From: Cercospora beticola
Lineage: Eukaryota > Ascomycota > Dothideomycetes > Mycosphaerellales > Mycosphaerellaceae
Assembly: GCF_033473495.1 (NCBI RefSeq)
Contig: NC_088935.1
Span: 310,001 to 374,000, forward strand
Direction of reading: 5' to 3'
DNA length: 64,000 nucleotides
How positions within the stretch are numbered: position 1 is the first letter of the stretch; each line of letters starts with the position of its first letter. Made by a program: the position numbers and the translations under genes. Of the stretch, positions 1 to 11,643 are shown piece after piece. The notes beneath the pieces were generated by a model. It was not told the DNA's origin and made no database searches. It saw nothing but the letters and a program-made list of their open reading frames with translations.

Positions 1-558
1 GTGAGCCGCGTGGGGGGAGGTCATCGGATGAGGAGCCGTTCATGGAGCTCGTGCGGTTGTACGTTGCGCCTGGAGCGCCGGATTCGACGAAGAGGTCTCG
101 CGCGAAGACTTTGAGGTTTTGGTCGCTGTTGCGGTTGGCGGCGTTTAGTCGGAGGACGACGCTGCAGTTGTCGCAGTATTCGTCGCATGTGCAGTCTCGA
201 AAATCTACCATTTCGTCTACGCCTTTTGTGCTCAGTGGGATGAGTCCCAATCGGTGCGCGAGGAATTCATCAGCGAGGACAGAGGTGTTGCTTTCGATTT
301 GACAGAGATCGATCGCGATGGTGGGTACTTCTGCGAGCATTACGCGACGTACGGAGTTGGCGAGCGCGAGCGAGGTGTTGGACAATCGGAAGCGGATCGT
401 GGTATTCGAAGTCTGCCATCGCCAAATGTGTTATTCTGCTTGTTCTGCACAAATGCGCTGAGACGCCTTCAGCGCTCGTCGCAAGCACCCACCTCTCGGA
501 TTGTGATCTTTGGCCCGCTGTCATCGCCATCGGTGGCGCCGAATGCGTCGTAGTCCAT
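1..558 (-). CDS. RPB3: RNA polymerase II subunit RPB3, 5' part (truncated by window edge)
   Basis: Third largest subunit of RNA polymerase II, an alpha-like assembly platform in the nucleus. Exon 1 is 493-558 (22 codons, start MDYDAFG), the intron 413-492 is GTGGGT...CAG, and exon 2 runs from 412 off the window at 1. The joined protein shows the family landmarks in order: KITIRE, then LANSVRRVMLAEVPTIAID, then LADEFLAHRLGLIPLS, then a Cys cluster (DCTCDEYCDNC) matching the RPB3 zinc loop, then VFARDL. The frame is open to the window edge, so only about 159 residues are visible. The Ser/Gly/Asn-rich segment after ARDL near the edge is less conserved. The start is the first in-frame ATG before KITIRE and gives the usual short N terminus. 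Family identity is secure; the intron is inferred from frame and homology. Confidence 0.93.
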
Positions 559-1049
559 GTTGTCGTTGTCTGTCTTCGAAATGCGCTGCTTCGTTCAGGC
601 GGGGTCTTTTCAATGCAGTGTCCGCGCGTTCCAGAATGTGCTCGTAGCCTAAGTTGCGCGATGAAAGGCGAGAGTACGGAAGCGCAAAGAGAGTGGTTGT
701 TGTAGTCGGCTTGTTGCGATGCCTTTCTTTCACGACGCGACTTTCGAGGTCGACATGCGCTAGCAGGGGTCTGCATGCTCAGTTCACGTGCTCAGAGCCT
801 CACTGCACAACATGAATGGAACTTGCGATCGCGGAATAAAATATTCAAGAAGAAACGAGCGAACAATTTTTGACGAGTGATTTTCTTGTACTCTTATATG
901 CACCGATTTTACCAATTACATATTGCAAGGACGCTATCACAACTAACCAGATCGCCAAATCTCGCTGCAAGCCCAACTCCCTGTATTCCTTTACCCAAAC
1001 GCCATCACCATGCGGCTACACTGCTATGCTCAAGTTGCACATCAATTCA
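559..1049. other. Intergenic: RPB3 promoter side
   Basis: Between the RPB3 start and the 3' end of the next minus-strand gene. It should hold the RPB3 promoter and leader plus the 3' UTR of the GPI-type protein. Short open frames here overlap the RPB3 leader in other frames and resemble no family I know. No RNA gene or repeat seen. Confidence 0.6.
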
Positions 1050-2564
1050 TTAGAACATCCAAGCGACGGCCAGGAAGGCACCAAGGACCACCCAGATCTT
1101 GCTGGGCCCGTGGACAGACGATGCACCTCCAGCAAAGAGGCCGGGGTCTGCTGTGCCACTTCCCTGCGAGAAGCCTCCAGCGATTGTCGTCGGAGGACCC
1201 ATCAATTCGGGGTCCTCAATTGTTGGGCTGGGTGTGGGCTTGTGAATGGTTGCCATTGTAGTGTTCAGAACAGGAAGGAACTGATGGCCCTGTGTTGGGT
1301 TGGCGGGCGAGAGCTGTACCTCAGATGCCGACCAGACGTTTGTGTAAGCAGGTGTAGTGGTCGCTGCAGGGATCGGGTAAGGTGCTTCGCCAGTAGCCTC
1401 TGAGCATGGAGTTTCTGGCAGTGGCTGAATTGGTGTTGGAAGGCCGGGAAAGAGTCCTGGTGCTTCTGTTGGTGCGGGTGGTTGCCCAGGTTCTCCACCA
1501 GGCAGAGACGGCATCACTGGGCCAATGTTGATGCTTGTCGGAGGCAGCATCGGCGCACTGGGTGCATGAGTCATGCTCCCGTTACCACAGTTGGACACCA
1601 CTGTGCTGTAGCTTGTCAAGGTTCCAGTGATGATGGTGAGAGTGGTCAGCGGGATCTCCGTGAGCGTCGAAGGAGGAAGGTCCGTCCAGATGGAAGCGGA
1701 GCTGGACAGAGTCGGCTCACTCGGCGGTGGTGCCAATGGATACGTACTGGATGGCGGGCCAAATGTTGGATATGAGGCTGGTGGAGCTGGAGCAGGCGGG
1801 AGCTCTGGGCCGGTGGTAGGCGCTGGAGGCAGAACGGGAGGCTGAGTGCTGGGCGGGAAGACCATGGTGCCATTGCCACAGTCAGATGTCACAGTGCTGA
1901 GGAACATCGAAGATCCCTTTGTGTATGTTACCGTTGTAACGTAGGATGGCAGAGACGCGGTGGGCAGCAGGTCGACATCTGGACTCAGCTCGTATTTGGT
2001 TCCAGTCGTAAGAGGGAATGGCGAGGGATATGATGTAGGCAGACCGGCTGGGACGGTGTATGTGCGTGTAGCGGATTCGACTGTCGGGAGCAGAGCAAGC
2101 GATTCCTGTGTGTATCCAGCGGCCTGAGTGTTAAATTCTGTGGTGACAGATGTAGTACTGGCCAAGTCGACCGGTGGCAATCCTTCGGCTTGTGTCGCCT
2201 CCGCCGCTGCTAAGTCGGCTGCCGTCGCCGCATTGTCTGTCTCTGCAGCAATAGCAGCCTCAGTAGGAGCTGGTGCCACTCCAGTCTCAGCGGCCAGCGC
2301 ATCGGTAGGAGTGGTCGGCAAGAGTGCCGCTGGGTCAGCTGCCGCCTCAGTTGGAGTAGCTGCCGCCGCCGGGTCGTTCAACGAGAGCGCCGCATCAGTC
2401 GAAGGTTCTGCCAATGCAGCTGCAGTCGATGTGGACAACTGCTCATAGGCCGCGACCAAGTATGAAACGGAGCTCGATGCTGCGACATCTCCGGTGTTGT
2501 TCAGCAACGTCTGAGCTGAGGTTGCTGTGGCAGCAGCGAGCATCATACTGTTTGAGGCCTTCAT
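1050..2564 (-). CDS. GPI-anchored-type Ala/Ser/Thr/Pro-rich cell-surface protein
   Basis: Predicted 504-residue surface protein. I start at the ATG ending at 2564 (MKASNSMMLAAATATSA), which gives a short signal-peptide-like N terminus. An in-frame extension to 3134 exists but looks non-coding. After the leader comes an Ala-rich region with PTEA/PTDA motifs (about residues 50-140), then Ser/Thr/Pro-rich sequence with two copies of a T-x-T...STV-x-S-(D/N)-CGNG(T/S)M unit about 100 residues apart, then a Pro-rich tail. The C terminus ends in a small-residue stretch (GGASS) and a hydrophobic segment (IWVVLGAFLAVAWMF) running to the stop, the layout of a GPI-attachment signal. No enzyme domain is visible. 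A cell-wall or adhesin-like role is inference. Upstream, 2672-2707 holds a short uORF beginning MASSNPRSK, and its GTCAGT could be the donor of a leader intron. Confidence 0.7.
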   Translation of the reverse strand: MKASNSMMLAAATATSAQTLLNNTGDVAASSSVSYLVAAYEQLSTSTAAALAEPSTDAALSLNDPAAAATPTEAAADPAALLPTTPTDALAAETGVAPAPTEAAIAAETDNAATAADLAAAEATQAEGLPPVDLASTTSVTTEFNTQAAGYTQESLALLPTVESATRTYTVPAGLPTSYPSPFPLTTGTKYELSPDVDLLPTASLPSYVTTVTYTKGSSMFLSTVTSDCGNGTMVFPPSTQPPVLPPAPTTGPELPPAPAPPASYPTFGPPSSTYPLAPPPSEPTLSSSASIWTDLPPSTLTEIPLTTLTIITGTLTSYSTVVSNCGNGSMTHAPSAPMLPPTSINIGPVMPSLPGGEPGQPPAPTEAPGLFPGLPTPIQPLPETPCSEATGEAPYPIPAATTTPAYTNVWSASEVQLSPANPTQGHQFLPVLNTTMATIHKPTPSPTIEDPELMGPPTTIAGGFSQGSGTADPGLFAGGASSVHGPSKIWVVLGAFLAVAWMF

Positions 2565-5159
2565 GGCTGCAGCGGCTCCGGAACTCTGCTTGATCTGTTG
2601 TAGACTGGTCGAAGCAATGTAGCTGATGCGATGCACAAATGTAAAACGGTATCGGACGAGGAATGAGTGGTTTACTGACCTTTGGACCGAGGATTGCTCG
2701 AAGCCATGATATAGAGTCCTCCGCTGCCTACAGCCATCTCTTTTCTCATGACCAGCCTTGCTGATAATGTGAAATTGCTGTATCAGAACAATCTCGACCA
2801 GCCTCATGAGAGAATGCCTGAGTCTGCGATAGAGGCGAATGACCGCTAGGAGGGAAAATGTTGTGGCTGTCATGACCAACGTCTTGCAGCTCTGAGGCAG
2901 TCGCACATTGACCCAACGGGTGAGGCTGGGCCACTGTGTATGGCAGTAATCGGGAGCGATGTCAACATCAAACACAAGGTCAGCCACCGCTGCCTCGTCA
3001 TGAACGATGGCGAACGTTGGTTCCTGTATTTCACAACAACGGTCCGAGGGCGACGTTGCCATTTCGCATCGGAAGACGGCCACGACGGCTTGGAAGCACG
3101 AAATGCTGCATGCCGTTTCTTGTCCTCGTGACACTTGCTGCGTACGTTCATGATCGCAGTGTCCAGAGGCGTATGAGGCTAGCCTGCAGGTAAAACCGTG
3201 AACGCTTAACGGTGGTCAGCCTTGCATAGCGTACCAGCAACGCTGAACCTCGCTAGATTCTCGATTAAGCAACCGGTATGGAGCGAAGAGCCCGGTGGAG
3301 GATTTACATGACATTGTGTCATCGGATTTGGCCAGTGCAGTTTTGCTTGGACTGGCTGTCTGTGCAAAGCGCAATAGTGTGTACAATCTGCTGGTATGCA
3401 GTGCTACCACTTCCGCCATCTTCATATAATTCCTTCTTGACGTGTTCATCGGTGGTGCGGTCGAAGATCTGGAAGGGGCACTGCTGGCAGGAGGTATGCG
3501 CGCTCGAGGGCGAGGTCGTTTGGTTTTCAATCGCCGCGACGCGTCCGTTGTCTCGCAGTACTGCACTCGACTGGCACTCAGCTGTGTGACGCTGGAGACA
3601 TCAGTTCAGCATGCGATGGGTGCCTTGCTGCCACGGCGGCGAGAGAAATATGCGAACGGTTGATGAAAGGCAATGTCGCGTTAACTAGAGGACTTGCTCG
3701 ACGCGTGGTGATGCATTGTTTTGCCAAGTCGGACCTTTCCACGCTGCCCTCCATGTCGACCGTGCTTTCCAGGAACATCCTTGAAACCGCGTCGACTGCA
3801 GACTGCAGCCTCAGATACTCAAATCGCGACTTGCACCACTTCTATCACGCGGACCAGTCGATCTGGAGGAGAGCCATGCGAGCTGTCCGGAATACGCTCT
3901 CGGTGGCAGAGACAGCTGGAGCCGAAGCCGAATGACAATAGGCCGATTCAGCTTGCCGCCGATGCAAGTGAGGCCCTCGCTAACCTGCTCTTGCGTAAGA
4001 GCTAGTTGTGACTATGGCTCTACTCGTGCGAAATACAATGAGTCCAGTTGAGGAGCGCTCAATATGGAGTTGGCGTTGCATTCCCACCTGCGCTGATTGA
4101 AAGACACATTCTGCCGAACGGAGCTGTCCCAACCCAGACGAGCTTCCCCCGCCCATCTGCTGCCACACAGGAGACCTGGAGCACTCTGAGCACCGGCGTA
4201 GTGTCTCGAATTCACAGATTGTTCTCATGACCTTTCATGCGGGACGTTCAACACCTTCCACAATGGGGCGATACAATAAGATGCACTAGTTGCGACGTAT
4301 CTGCAAGTTGTCGCTTATCAACGACATGCTTGCTGCCGGACCTCGTACTGGTTGCTCTGGTCGCAAGACACCACTACCTTCTGCTTTGGGTGGGATCGAC
4401 AAGCATGCTAAGCAACAGATCAAGCTCTGCTGTTCGCGAACTTTAGTGGACACGTTCGCAGCTACCCTCTAGCAAATCGACGGACACCGGGGATGCATTC
4501 GAATTGGCGGTTGCTTGGTCGATCAAACTGCTGCGCAGATGGCGCGCTTATGCAAATTCGGCAGCTTATCCAGCATTTGCATCTGGCCTTCCTAGCACAG
4601 CTCAAGCGCTGGACCTTAGTGGATGTCACCATCTCTCCATTCTCAGGAACGATAAGCGTTGAACAAGCACTCTAGCACGTCCTTGGCAAGTCTTGATTCT
4701 GTCACTGGTGGATGAAGTGAATATTGGGTCCGCTGCAAGACCTACAAGTGATGGCGAGCTCACTGCCAACGCTCGGGCACGGATGCTATGAGCCATGTGC
4801 GATCTACTATTGGCTACGACGATGGCGCCAGCACGCCACAGAATGCAACCCTTCTACCGAAGAAGAAATGCTTTTATGTCCACATGCGGTGATGCGACAT
4901 GTCTCAGGTATGTGATAGAGGCCTGCTGGACATGTTTACGCGAGATGCAGGACGGCCCTTCTACCTAATAGGCAGGTATCATCGCCTAGCGCTCGTCCTC
5001 TATCACTCTCCCTCGACGAAGTGCGAGACGTGACTGCCACGCCAGTAGTTTTCTCTTTACGATGGCATTATATAAATGTGAGGCGGTTCGTTCCAACACC
5101 ACGATGCTCAACAATCCCGGACAACTTACTCTCGCCTCGGTCTTCATATTCTCTTCATC
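2565..5159. other. 2.6 kb gene-poor intergenic stretch
   Basis: No convincing gene. Open frames are all under about 120 codons outside the upstream extension of the GPI-type gene. They overlap on both strands and lack family motifs or plausible splice partners. I see no terminal inverted repeats, long direct repeats or transposase remnants. The right end carries the protease promoter (TATA motif at 5069). Confidence 0.5.
5069..5075 (+). promoter_or_regulatory. TATA-box candidate of the aspartic protease gene
   Basis: TATATAA lies 85 bases upstream of the protease ATG in a region with no competing gene. Its position suits a fungal core promoter with a short leader. The assignment rests on sequence and spacing only. 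Confidence 0.5.
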
Positions 5160-6467
5160 ATGTTCTTCAGAGCATCCCTTGGCCTCGCAGCCGCTGCGGC
5201 TGTAGTTTCTGCTGCACCGGTGCAGCAGGAGAGCTCTTCTATCGTTCTTCCCCTGAAGCGTGTCGCCAACTTCTCATCAATGAAGAGCATTGTGCAGAGT
5301 GGCGAGGCTAAAATCAGCAAGATCAATTCTGGTAGCAAGCTCACTGCCCGTCAAAGCTCTGGTTCTATTACCAACGAGGATGTTACTTACGTGGCGCCAA
5401 TCGTCGTGGGAGGAAGAACCTGGGACCTTATTGTGGACACAGGATGTATGCTGCTACTGAACAAGCAACTGTGTAATTTTCACTAATGCTGGAATTGCAG
5501 CCTCGAACCTGTGGTGTGGTGCTCAGAGCTCATGCGAGGCCACATCGACCGGCAGAGCCACCGGAGGCAATTTCCAGGTCTCTTACGGCAGTGGCTCTGT
5601 CTCTGGCAAAGAGTACACAGACACTGTCTCGTTCGGCGGTCTGACTGTCCGATCTCAGTCGCTTGGTGCCGCTACATCAGCTCAGGGTTTCACTGGCGTT
5701 GATGGGATCATCGGCTTCGGTCCCGCTGATTTGACGCAAGGCACTGTCTCCAATGCAAACACCGTTCCAACATTCATGGACAACCTCTACAGCCAAGGCA
5801 GCATTGCAAGAGAAGTGCTCGGCGTGTACTTCCGTCCAGAGTCCGGCAGTGATACGAATGACGCCAACGGAGAACTGACTCTCGGTGGGACCGACAGCTC
5901 CAAGTACACTGGAAGCATTCAGTACTTCCCGCAATTGACAAGTGGTTCAGCTGCTCCATACTGGGGTATCTCAATTGCTAGCTTCACTTACGGATCCACG
6001 ACCCTAGCCTCCAACGCCCAGGGCATTGTGGACACTGGTACAACTCTGATTTACATTCCCACCACCGCATACAACAAGTTCTTGTCTGCTGCCGGAGGCA
6101 GAACTGATAGCAGCTCTGGTCTGGCCAGCTTCACCACCAAGCCGACCGCCAACTTTGGCATCAAGTTTGGATCCACCACCTACAATCTGACCCCTGCGCA
6201 ATACCTGGTGCCTACATCGCAATACGGCTTCTACGGATTGTCCTCGGGCAAGTATTACAGCTGGATCACCGACGGTGGTAGCTCTGGCGTCAACACTGTA
6301 AGTTAGCCGACAGTCCCAAGACTTGTGTTCTCATCTGCATTCGTGTGCCTTCCAGAGACACGTAACTGACCCACGAAATGCAGATCATCGGCCAAAAGTT
6401 CCTCGAGAACTACTACTCCGTCTTTGACACGACCGGCTCGAGAATTGGATTCGCTACACGGAACTAG
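5160..6467 (+). CDS. Secreted pepsin-like aspartic protease (family A1)
   Basis: Extracellular acid endopeptidase of the aspergillopepsin type, 388 residues. Exons are 5160-5445, 5501-6297 and 6384-6467, with introns GTATGC...CAG and GTAAGT...CAG. The first intron splits the Ser codon of the first catalytic motif. Residues 1-19 (MFFRASLGLAAAAAVVSAA) form a signal peptide, followed by a propeptide of about 50 residues. The catalytic motifs are D93-T-G-S and D273-T-G-T; the flap (VSYGSGSVSGKEY) and the C-terminal FLENYYSVFDTT...RIGFA end typical of A1 enzymes are present. Length and motif spacing are normal, so an active enzyme is expected. The C terminus shows no GPI signal, so I call it secreted rather than yapsin-like. 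A TATA motif lies 85 bases upstream of the start. Confidence 0.95.
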
Positions 6468-7781
6468 GTTTTTTCACCTGGATGGGATACAGTCCTCGGC
6501 TGCAGGTTGGCACTCAGCGCATGAATGATCTTGATACTGCATGTAACGGGCGGTTCTTAAATTCATACTTTCATATTCAAAATATGTTTAAGCCTCTCTG
6601 GAATCATTGCTCATATCCGTACGTGCCTCTATGCCTGTGTCAAATCGCAAACTCGTCTGGCTACCAAACAGCTCGGGTTGCATAGATACGACTCATGACA
6701 ATCAAAATGCACCAGATTTCATTGGCCTTGAATCCTCATCTGTCCAGCTTGAATCTCCTTGAACAAGCATAACGGACTGGTCCCGTGAGAGACTACTGAC
6801 CATTTTCAAGAATTTTGATTTATGCTCTGTGATCTTGTCCTGCACAGCAGTGCAAATTTGGTTATCCGGGAGACATTATTGTGGTAATGCTCATCGATAG
6901 ACAATCAATCCTCCTGACTTGTGTCAGAAACAGAGAGCTTCAAGTGGCAGAGGTTCGGTCGCGCTGGATGGTTCCGAGCAGAGAGGCACGCAGGAGAAAT
7001 GTTCGGATATTCAGAGAATTTTGTTGAGCTTATTCATCTTGGTGGCGATGGGTTTAAAACTAAAGCTTGACGGTGTAGGCATGGATCAAGTACATTTGTG
7101 CTAGGAAGAGAGAGAGAGAGAGGGGATCAGTCCTCTTGCACGGGGTGATTAGGTATTGAGTGCAGTCGAGGTCTAGAGTTGGCTGGTTCAGGAGGCGGAG
7201 GTTCTTGTGCGAAACAGAAGTAGAGTGATGTTTGCTCAATATGCTCTTTTTAAGAACGACTATTGTGCGAACAGCTTGTTGCAATTGGAGAGTCAATCGT
7301 ATAAAACGAGAAGTTGGCTTGAATGGATTGAAAGCGCTTTGCGTAGCCCGTAAGGCGACGCATTTGATTTTGACTATCTGCTGAGACTAATTCGTGCGGG
7401 AATATGAGGCAGCAGCTCCTGCTAGGCCGAGGCCATTTGCAATGTGGCAGGATTTTCTACGTCCGCAGTCTGGCTTTTGTCACAGTTGTTCTGCTTCCTC
7501 CTCGAGAGGGCTGACCACAGTCGCAGTCATGCCGGCGACTCAACTGCTGGCAGCACATCGACCGCGTCGATAATGGAAGCCCCCTCAGTAAGTGCTTCAT
7601 AGCATGGGTATTGGCCTTCTGTCGGACTGGGAGTGCAGCGAAGACGCTGTGGAGGCTAGCCAGCCGTAAATTTCGGTGACGGTGCTCCCCGGAGAAAGTG
7701 CATATTCAAGCCAAAAGCACTCGAAGCCAGCGATGGCAAGCGGCTACGTCCAACTTCATTCACCCTGCAGATCATAATCCC
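6468..7781. other. Intergenic with AG microsatellite
   Basis: A 1.3 kb stretch between the ends of the protease (+) and prefoldin (-) genes, which converge here, so mostly 3' flanks. A pure AG run occupies 7107-7122. Frames are short and unrelated to known families. No tRNA or repeat element seen. Confidence 0.5.
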
Positions 7782-8323
7782 TCACCCGCCTCGCTGCAAA
7801 ATAGCATTCATATGCTCTTGACTATTCTTATAAGTCGTCTCCAGATAATTCAGCTTCTTCTCGAGATTTGCCATTTCGGCCTTGACATCAGTCGCTTCTT
7901 TGGCTTGACGCTTCTTGATATCCTCAGTAGTAGTAAGCACGAACCTATATCGCAACCCTTGCATTAGTCTGGGACCCAGGACCCATCGTCATGGTGTAGC
8001 CGGAAGCAGCCTCGGTTACGGTATACAGCCCAAGAGCAAGGGTGAGGAGTAGCTTACATCTTGCCGACACCATCATAAACTGGAGTGTCCTTTGGTAACG
8101 AGTCCAATTCCACCGCACTCAGCTGCAGCATCCGACTTTCGCGATTTTTGGAGTTGATCTGGCCGCGCACGATCTGGAGTTGCTGGGAGGCGAAGGCGGC
8201 CTTTTGCTCGATTTCTTGCAAGAGCTGGGGTGGTGGCGGTCAGTTACGTGGCCAACACGGCGAGGAAAGAGCATGGCATGAGGATATACACACCTGCTGC
8301 AGCTTCTCGTTCGGGATCGCCAT
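7782..8323 (-). CDS. PFD1: Prefoldin subunit 1 (beta-type)
   Basis: Subunit of the hexameric cytosolic prefoldin (GimC) chaperone that hands unfolded actin and tubulin to the CCT chaperonin. Three exons on the minus strand: 8294-8323, 8058-8224 and 7782-7944, with introns GTGTGT...CAG and GTAAGC...TAG, giving 119 residues, the normal length. The first exon codes only ten residues (MAIPNEKLQQ). Two heptad-rich helices flank the beta hairpin: LLQEIEQKAAFASQQLQ and EMANLEKKLNYLETTYKNSQ. The diagnostic turn DTPVYDGVGKMFVLTT is rebuilt exactly across the second splice, which supports the model. The gene shares a 376-base divergent promoter with the ceramidase gene. Confidence 0.93.
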
Positions 8324-8699
8324 GATGCCGTAGCCGCGTCGCCGTCGACAAATGCTCGAAGGTGCTGTGCTTGTGGTTTTGGAGATCGCTATCGCTATCA
8401 CATGCGGCATCTATTCCGGGACTGAGGCTTGGCGTCAGGCATGGACTTCGGGAAGCCACGCATGCCGCGGTAGATCCAGTGAGACCTACTGCAAGTGACG
8501 TGTGTGCCTGCAGACACCACAAACAGTTGAGTATTGTTTGTCTGGTCACACGGCCACTCATTGCATACAGAAGTCCTTCACGTCGACCCGGATCAACACC
8601 TCTCATTTCTTGGCCATCTGCGACTTCCACAGGCTCATCACTGCACGCCAGAAGCTTACGTCAACTTCGTGTATCGCTGTTTAACATCTCGATCCTAGC
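8324..8699. promoter_or_regulatory. Divergent promoter, prefoldin 1 / ceramidase
   Basis: 376 bases between two divergent start codons (8323 and 8700), so both promoters and leaders must lie here or overlap the genes. I see no strong TATA element or obvious operator. Overlapping frames here are GC-rich and not family-like. Confidence 0.55.
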
Positions 8700-9909
8700 A
8701 TGGTAGCCTGGCTACCCAGCATCCCATATCCGCCTGCTAGGGACGATGGATACTGGGCTCCCATAACGTCCACCTTGGACTGGTGTGAAGAGGTATGCGA
8801 GACCCGGATCACCTACCGTCGTTGTCCAAGCTCAGCGCTCCCCGGCCATAAGCTTCATACATCTTGGCCTGTCTTGTGGCGAGACTGACAACGCGTAGAA
8901 TTACTACGCGACTCAATACTCGGCAGAAATCATCAACACTTTAACGAATCTGCTGTTCATCTACCTGGCCTATCGAGGCGCCCGGAATTGCATCCAATAT
9001 GGACATGATCGCATTTTCCTCATCACATTTATTGGTACGATTTTGAGGATATCCTTTTCACTAAGACTTACAAGCTCACCTGTCCTCGTTGCAATATAGG
9101 ATATTTCTTGGTCGGCTCAGGCTCCTTCGCATTCCACTCCACGCTCCTGTACCCATTCCAGCTGGTCGATGAGCTTTCCATGATTTACACCACCTGCCTC
9201 ATGTTCTTTGCGACATTCGCTCACAAAAGGTCACAATGGATACAAATCTCGATTGCACTAGGAACCACTGGCCTTGCCATTTTTATAACTCTGTATTATC
9301 ATTACTTGCAGGATCCGACATTTCACCAAAATGCGTATGCGCTCCTCACGATCATCGTCCTCAGCAGAAGCATGTACATCATGGAGAGGGACATTCGACC
9401 TTATTTCCGAGGCCGCAAGGAGGAGCATGAGCGGATGAGGAGAGACAAGACCGTTTCTGATGCGACACGAGCACAGGAACAACAATTGGATGAAAGAGAC
9501 CGATGGATTCTGAAGCAGATGTGGACAATGATTGCACTTGGAATGACCCTATTCCTGGGAGGCTTTGCAGTTTGGAATCTGGACAACGAATACTGTTCCA
9601 CGATCCGCAGATGGAGACATGAAATCGGGTTGCCATGGGGAATCCTCCTTGAAGGTCACGGCTGGTGGCATTTGGGGACCGGTTTGGGCGCGTATTTCTA
9701 CATCGGTGAGCAAGACCACTCTGGACGATGACCTGAGTTTGGTTCGCTAACAAGGTCTCCTCGTAGTTTGGGGCATTTGGCTGCGACACTGTCTGAACGG
9801 GCGGGCAGACGAGTTCGAGTTGAGTTGGTCTAGTTTCATCTCTCTGCCAGAGATCGTGCGCAGCCGACAGTCAGCGATGAACGGGAGTGCAAAAAAGAAG
9901 CTGCGCTGA
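8700..9909 (+). CDS. Alkaline ceramidase (YPC1/YDC1/ACER family)
   Basis: Integral ER/Golgi membrane hydrolase that splits ceramide (phytoceramide or dihydroceramide) into sphingoid base and fatty acid; 325 residues. Exons are 8700-8792, 8899-9034, 9100-9705 and 9767-9909, all with GT-AG introns that restore the frame. Family landmarks appear in order: GYWAPITSTLDWCEENY near the N terminus, EIINTLTNLLFIYLAY in TM1, GSGSFAFHSTLLYPFQLVDELSMIY with the conserved S/H/D region, then LLEGHGWWHLGTGLGAYFY carrying the last two His residues of the metal site. About seven hydrophobic segments are visible, with a charged cytosolic loop (GRKEEHERMRRDK) between them. All expected metal-site residues seem present. 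Which ceramide it prefers cannot be read from the sequence. Confidence 0.92.
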
Positions 9910-11643
9910 TCAGAGCGAAAATTGGCGACTGGAAATCTGCATGTGACGCTCGCGCCATCATGACTGGCGCTTTTACATCATGATCGGCGAAGCGGTGCGA
10001 GTGCGACGCGTCCAAGAAGCGAAATACCCGTGGTTGCGCGCTTTTTGCTAATGCTCGTGAGAAGACTGCTATGGGGTACTGTGCGCGAACTCCGATCAGC
10101 ACACAGCTTCAGCGTACTCGACCGCTTCGAGTCAAGCCCGGCCTGCAGCTGCAGAGTGTCTTTGGACGGTAGCCGGCGCATATGCAGACCATCGGAGCAC
10201 GGTGCTTTGCTCGAGCGACACTTGGCACCGGCTGCAGACCAAAGCGGAGTGAGATAGCACGCCTGGTCAACGAGCAGATGTTGACACAGCAGGCTCATAT
10301 AGACGCGTCGACGATTGTCATTGCTGCTGACTACTGCTCGGACGTGCAGCCTCAAGTGAACAGAATGTCTCAGTGCTAGCGTGAAGAAGTGTCCATGGCC
10401 ATGTCCTGTCTCCGGGTTCAGCACGACAGTGGAAGACGAGCACGATTGACTTTTGTGGCTCAACCATGTGCCCGCCTTTGGACCGAACAGCCACTCAAAA
10501 GCCTCGAGTGCTGATGACCTTCTCGCTTGTCCAGCGCGGCTTTCTTGCCCTCGACAGCACACCTCCGCTCTCCGCAAAAAGCTGTGGCCAGCATGACGCG
10601 TTGGATTATGCATGCAATCATGGAAATAACGAATGTCACGGTGAGAAGCAGCGCTGTACGCACGAGAGTTATGCCCTGGCTCTGCGTGCATTCGCCGGAG
10701 CCGAACGAATGGGGATGATGTGGGACCAATGGCCGTGGCTATTTCGACGACAGCAACAGGGTCAAACGCGACGCGCCGGATCCGAGTCGCTTGATCGTTG
10801 ATCCAAGACGCTTCCTCTCCGCTTCCAACGTCCGTTTACGGAGCGCATTCCATCACGTGGAGGTGTCTGGTCGAGAGTTGTACACTTGTACTGGGGCAGC
10901 CTCCGAACTTGCTGCGCGCTCACCGCGGAGACTTACGTGCGGAGTCAGCTGCGTCGACATGGCCGCCGCCCCAACACACGCCGATTGCGGCTCTGGTCAT
11001 CACGGTATCTTGTCGAGCTTGCCAGGGACTGGGCCTGGGACGCGGTAAACGGGCGCGACGATGGAGAGCGCCAGCGACCACCGTCGCGCCCAGAAGACCC
11101 TCCGGCCGCAGATTTGTGCACGGCAGACTCCATCATCTCCGCCTTTCTGGCAGTAGCGCGAGATGGGGCTCCGCTCTTCGCGACCATTGCCCTGCGCCAC
11201 TTGGCGTTGGCAACGAGACACGCCTTGACACCACCGCACGGCCGGCGGCACATGCGGCAGCCAGGATACGCAGGCTGTTGACACGCCCAGGTTCCCATTC
11301 CTCCAGCTTACCTATTCACGCAGCAGCTGTGCCGACGCGAGCCTGGGGCTTGGTCGAGACTGCTGCTAGCGAGCACGCTGCGGCATCGTGTGCCCTCTGC
11401 CTGCACCCACGCTACTTCGGAGATAAGTCGCGGCACGCTAGAAGGTTTGGGCCATCTCATATCATCCACACCATGCCCCTCTGAGGTGGAGCGTTACGAG
11501 GATCGCAGGCGCTGGTCAAGGTTGGCGCTTCATCTCTAGCTTCGCCCAAGACGTGCTTTCTTTTCCGCTGCATTTCCCATTACCACTGTCTCGTCCCCTC
11601 CACCTCCAACCACAGCTCGCTCAATCGTAGCTGGCATGCAACC
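9910..11643. other. Long upstream region of the FarA-like regulator
   Basis: 1.7 kb with no gene I can support. Open frames up to about 237 codons occur on both strands but overlap each other, are rich in Arg/Ser/His/Ala and lack domains, as expected from GC-rich non-coding DNA. The last several hundred bases probably hold a long 5' leader and promoter for the zinc-cluster gene. The segment just before its ATG (about 11530-11640) is CT-rich, a common fungal promoter feature. Confidence 0.5.

Noticed and set aside
2128..2448. Plus-strand 106-codon Ala/Val/Ser-rich frame
   Set aside because: Exact antisense of the Ala-rich region of the GPI-type gene; composition is a shadow of GCN repeats.
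2672..2707. MASSNPRSK as first exon of the GPI-type gene
   Set aside because: Joining across the GTCAGT intron to the acceptors I could see does not give the main frame; more likely a uORF in the leader.
9978..10691. Minus-strand 237-codon frame upstream of the FarA-like gene
   Set aside because: No domain, mixed composition, several overlapping frames of similar length on both strands.
10798..11484. Plus-strand 228-codon frame before the FarA-like gene
   Set aside because: Arg/Ala/His/Ser-rich with no motif, overlapping frames on both strands; fits GC-rich promoter or leader.
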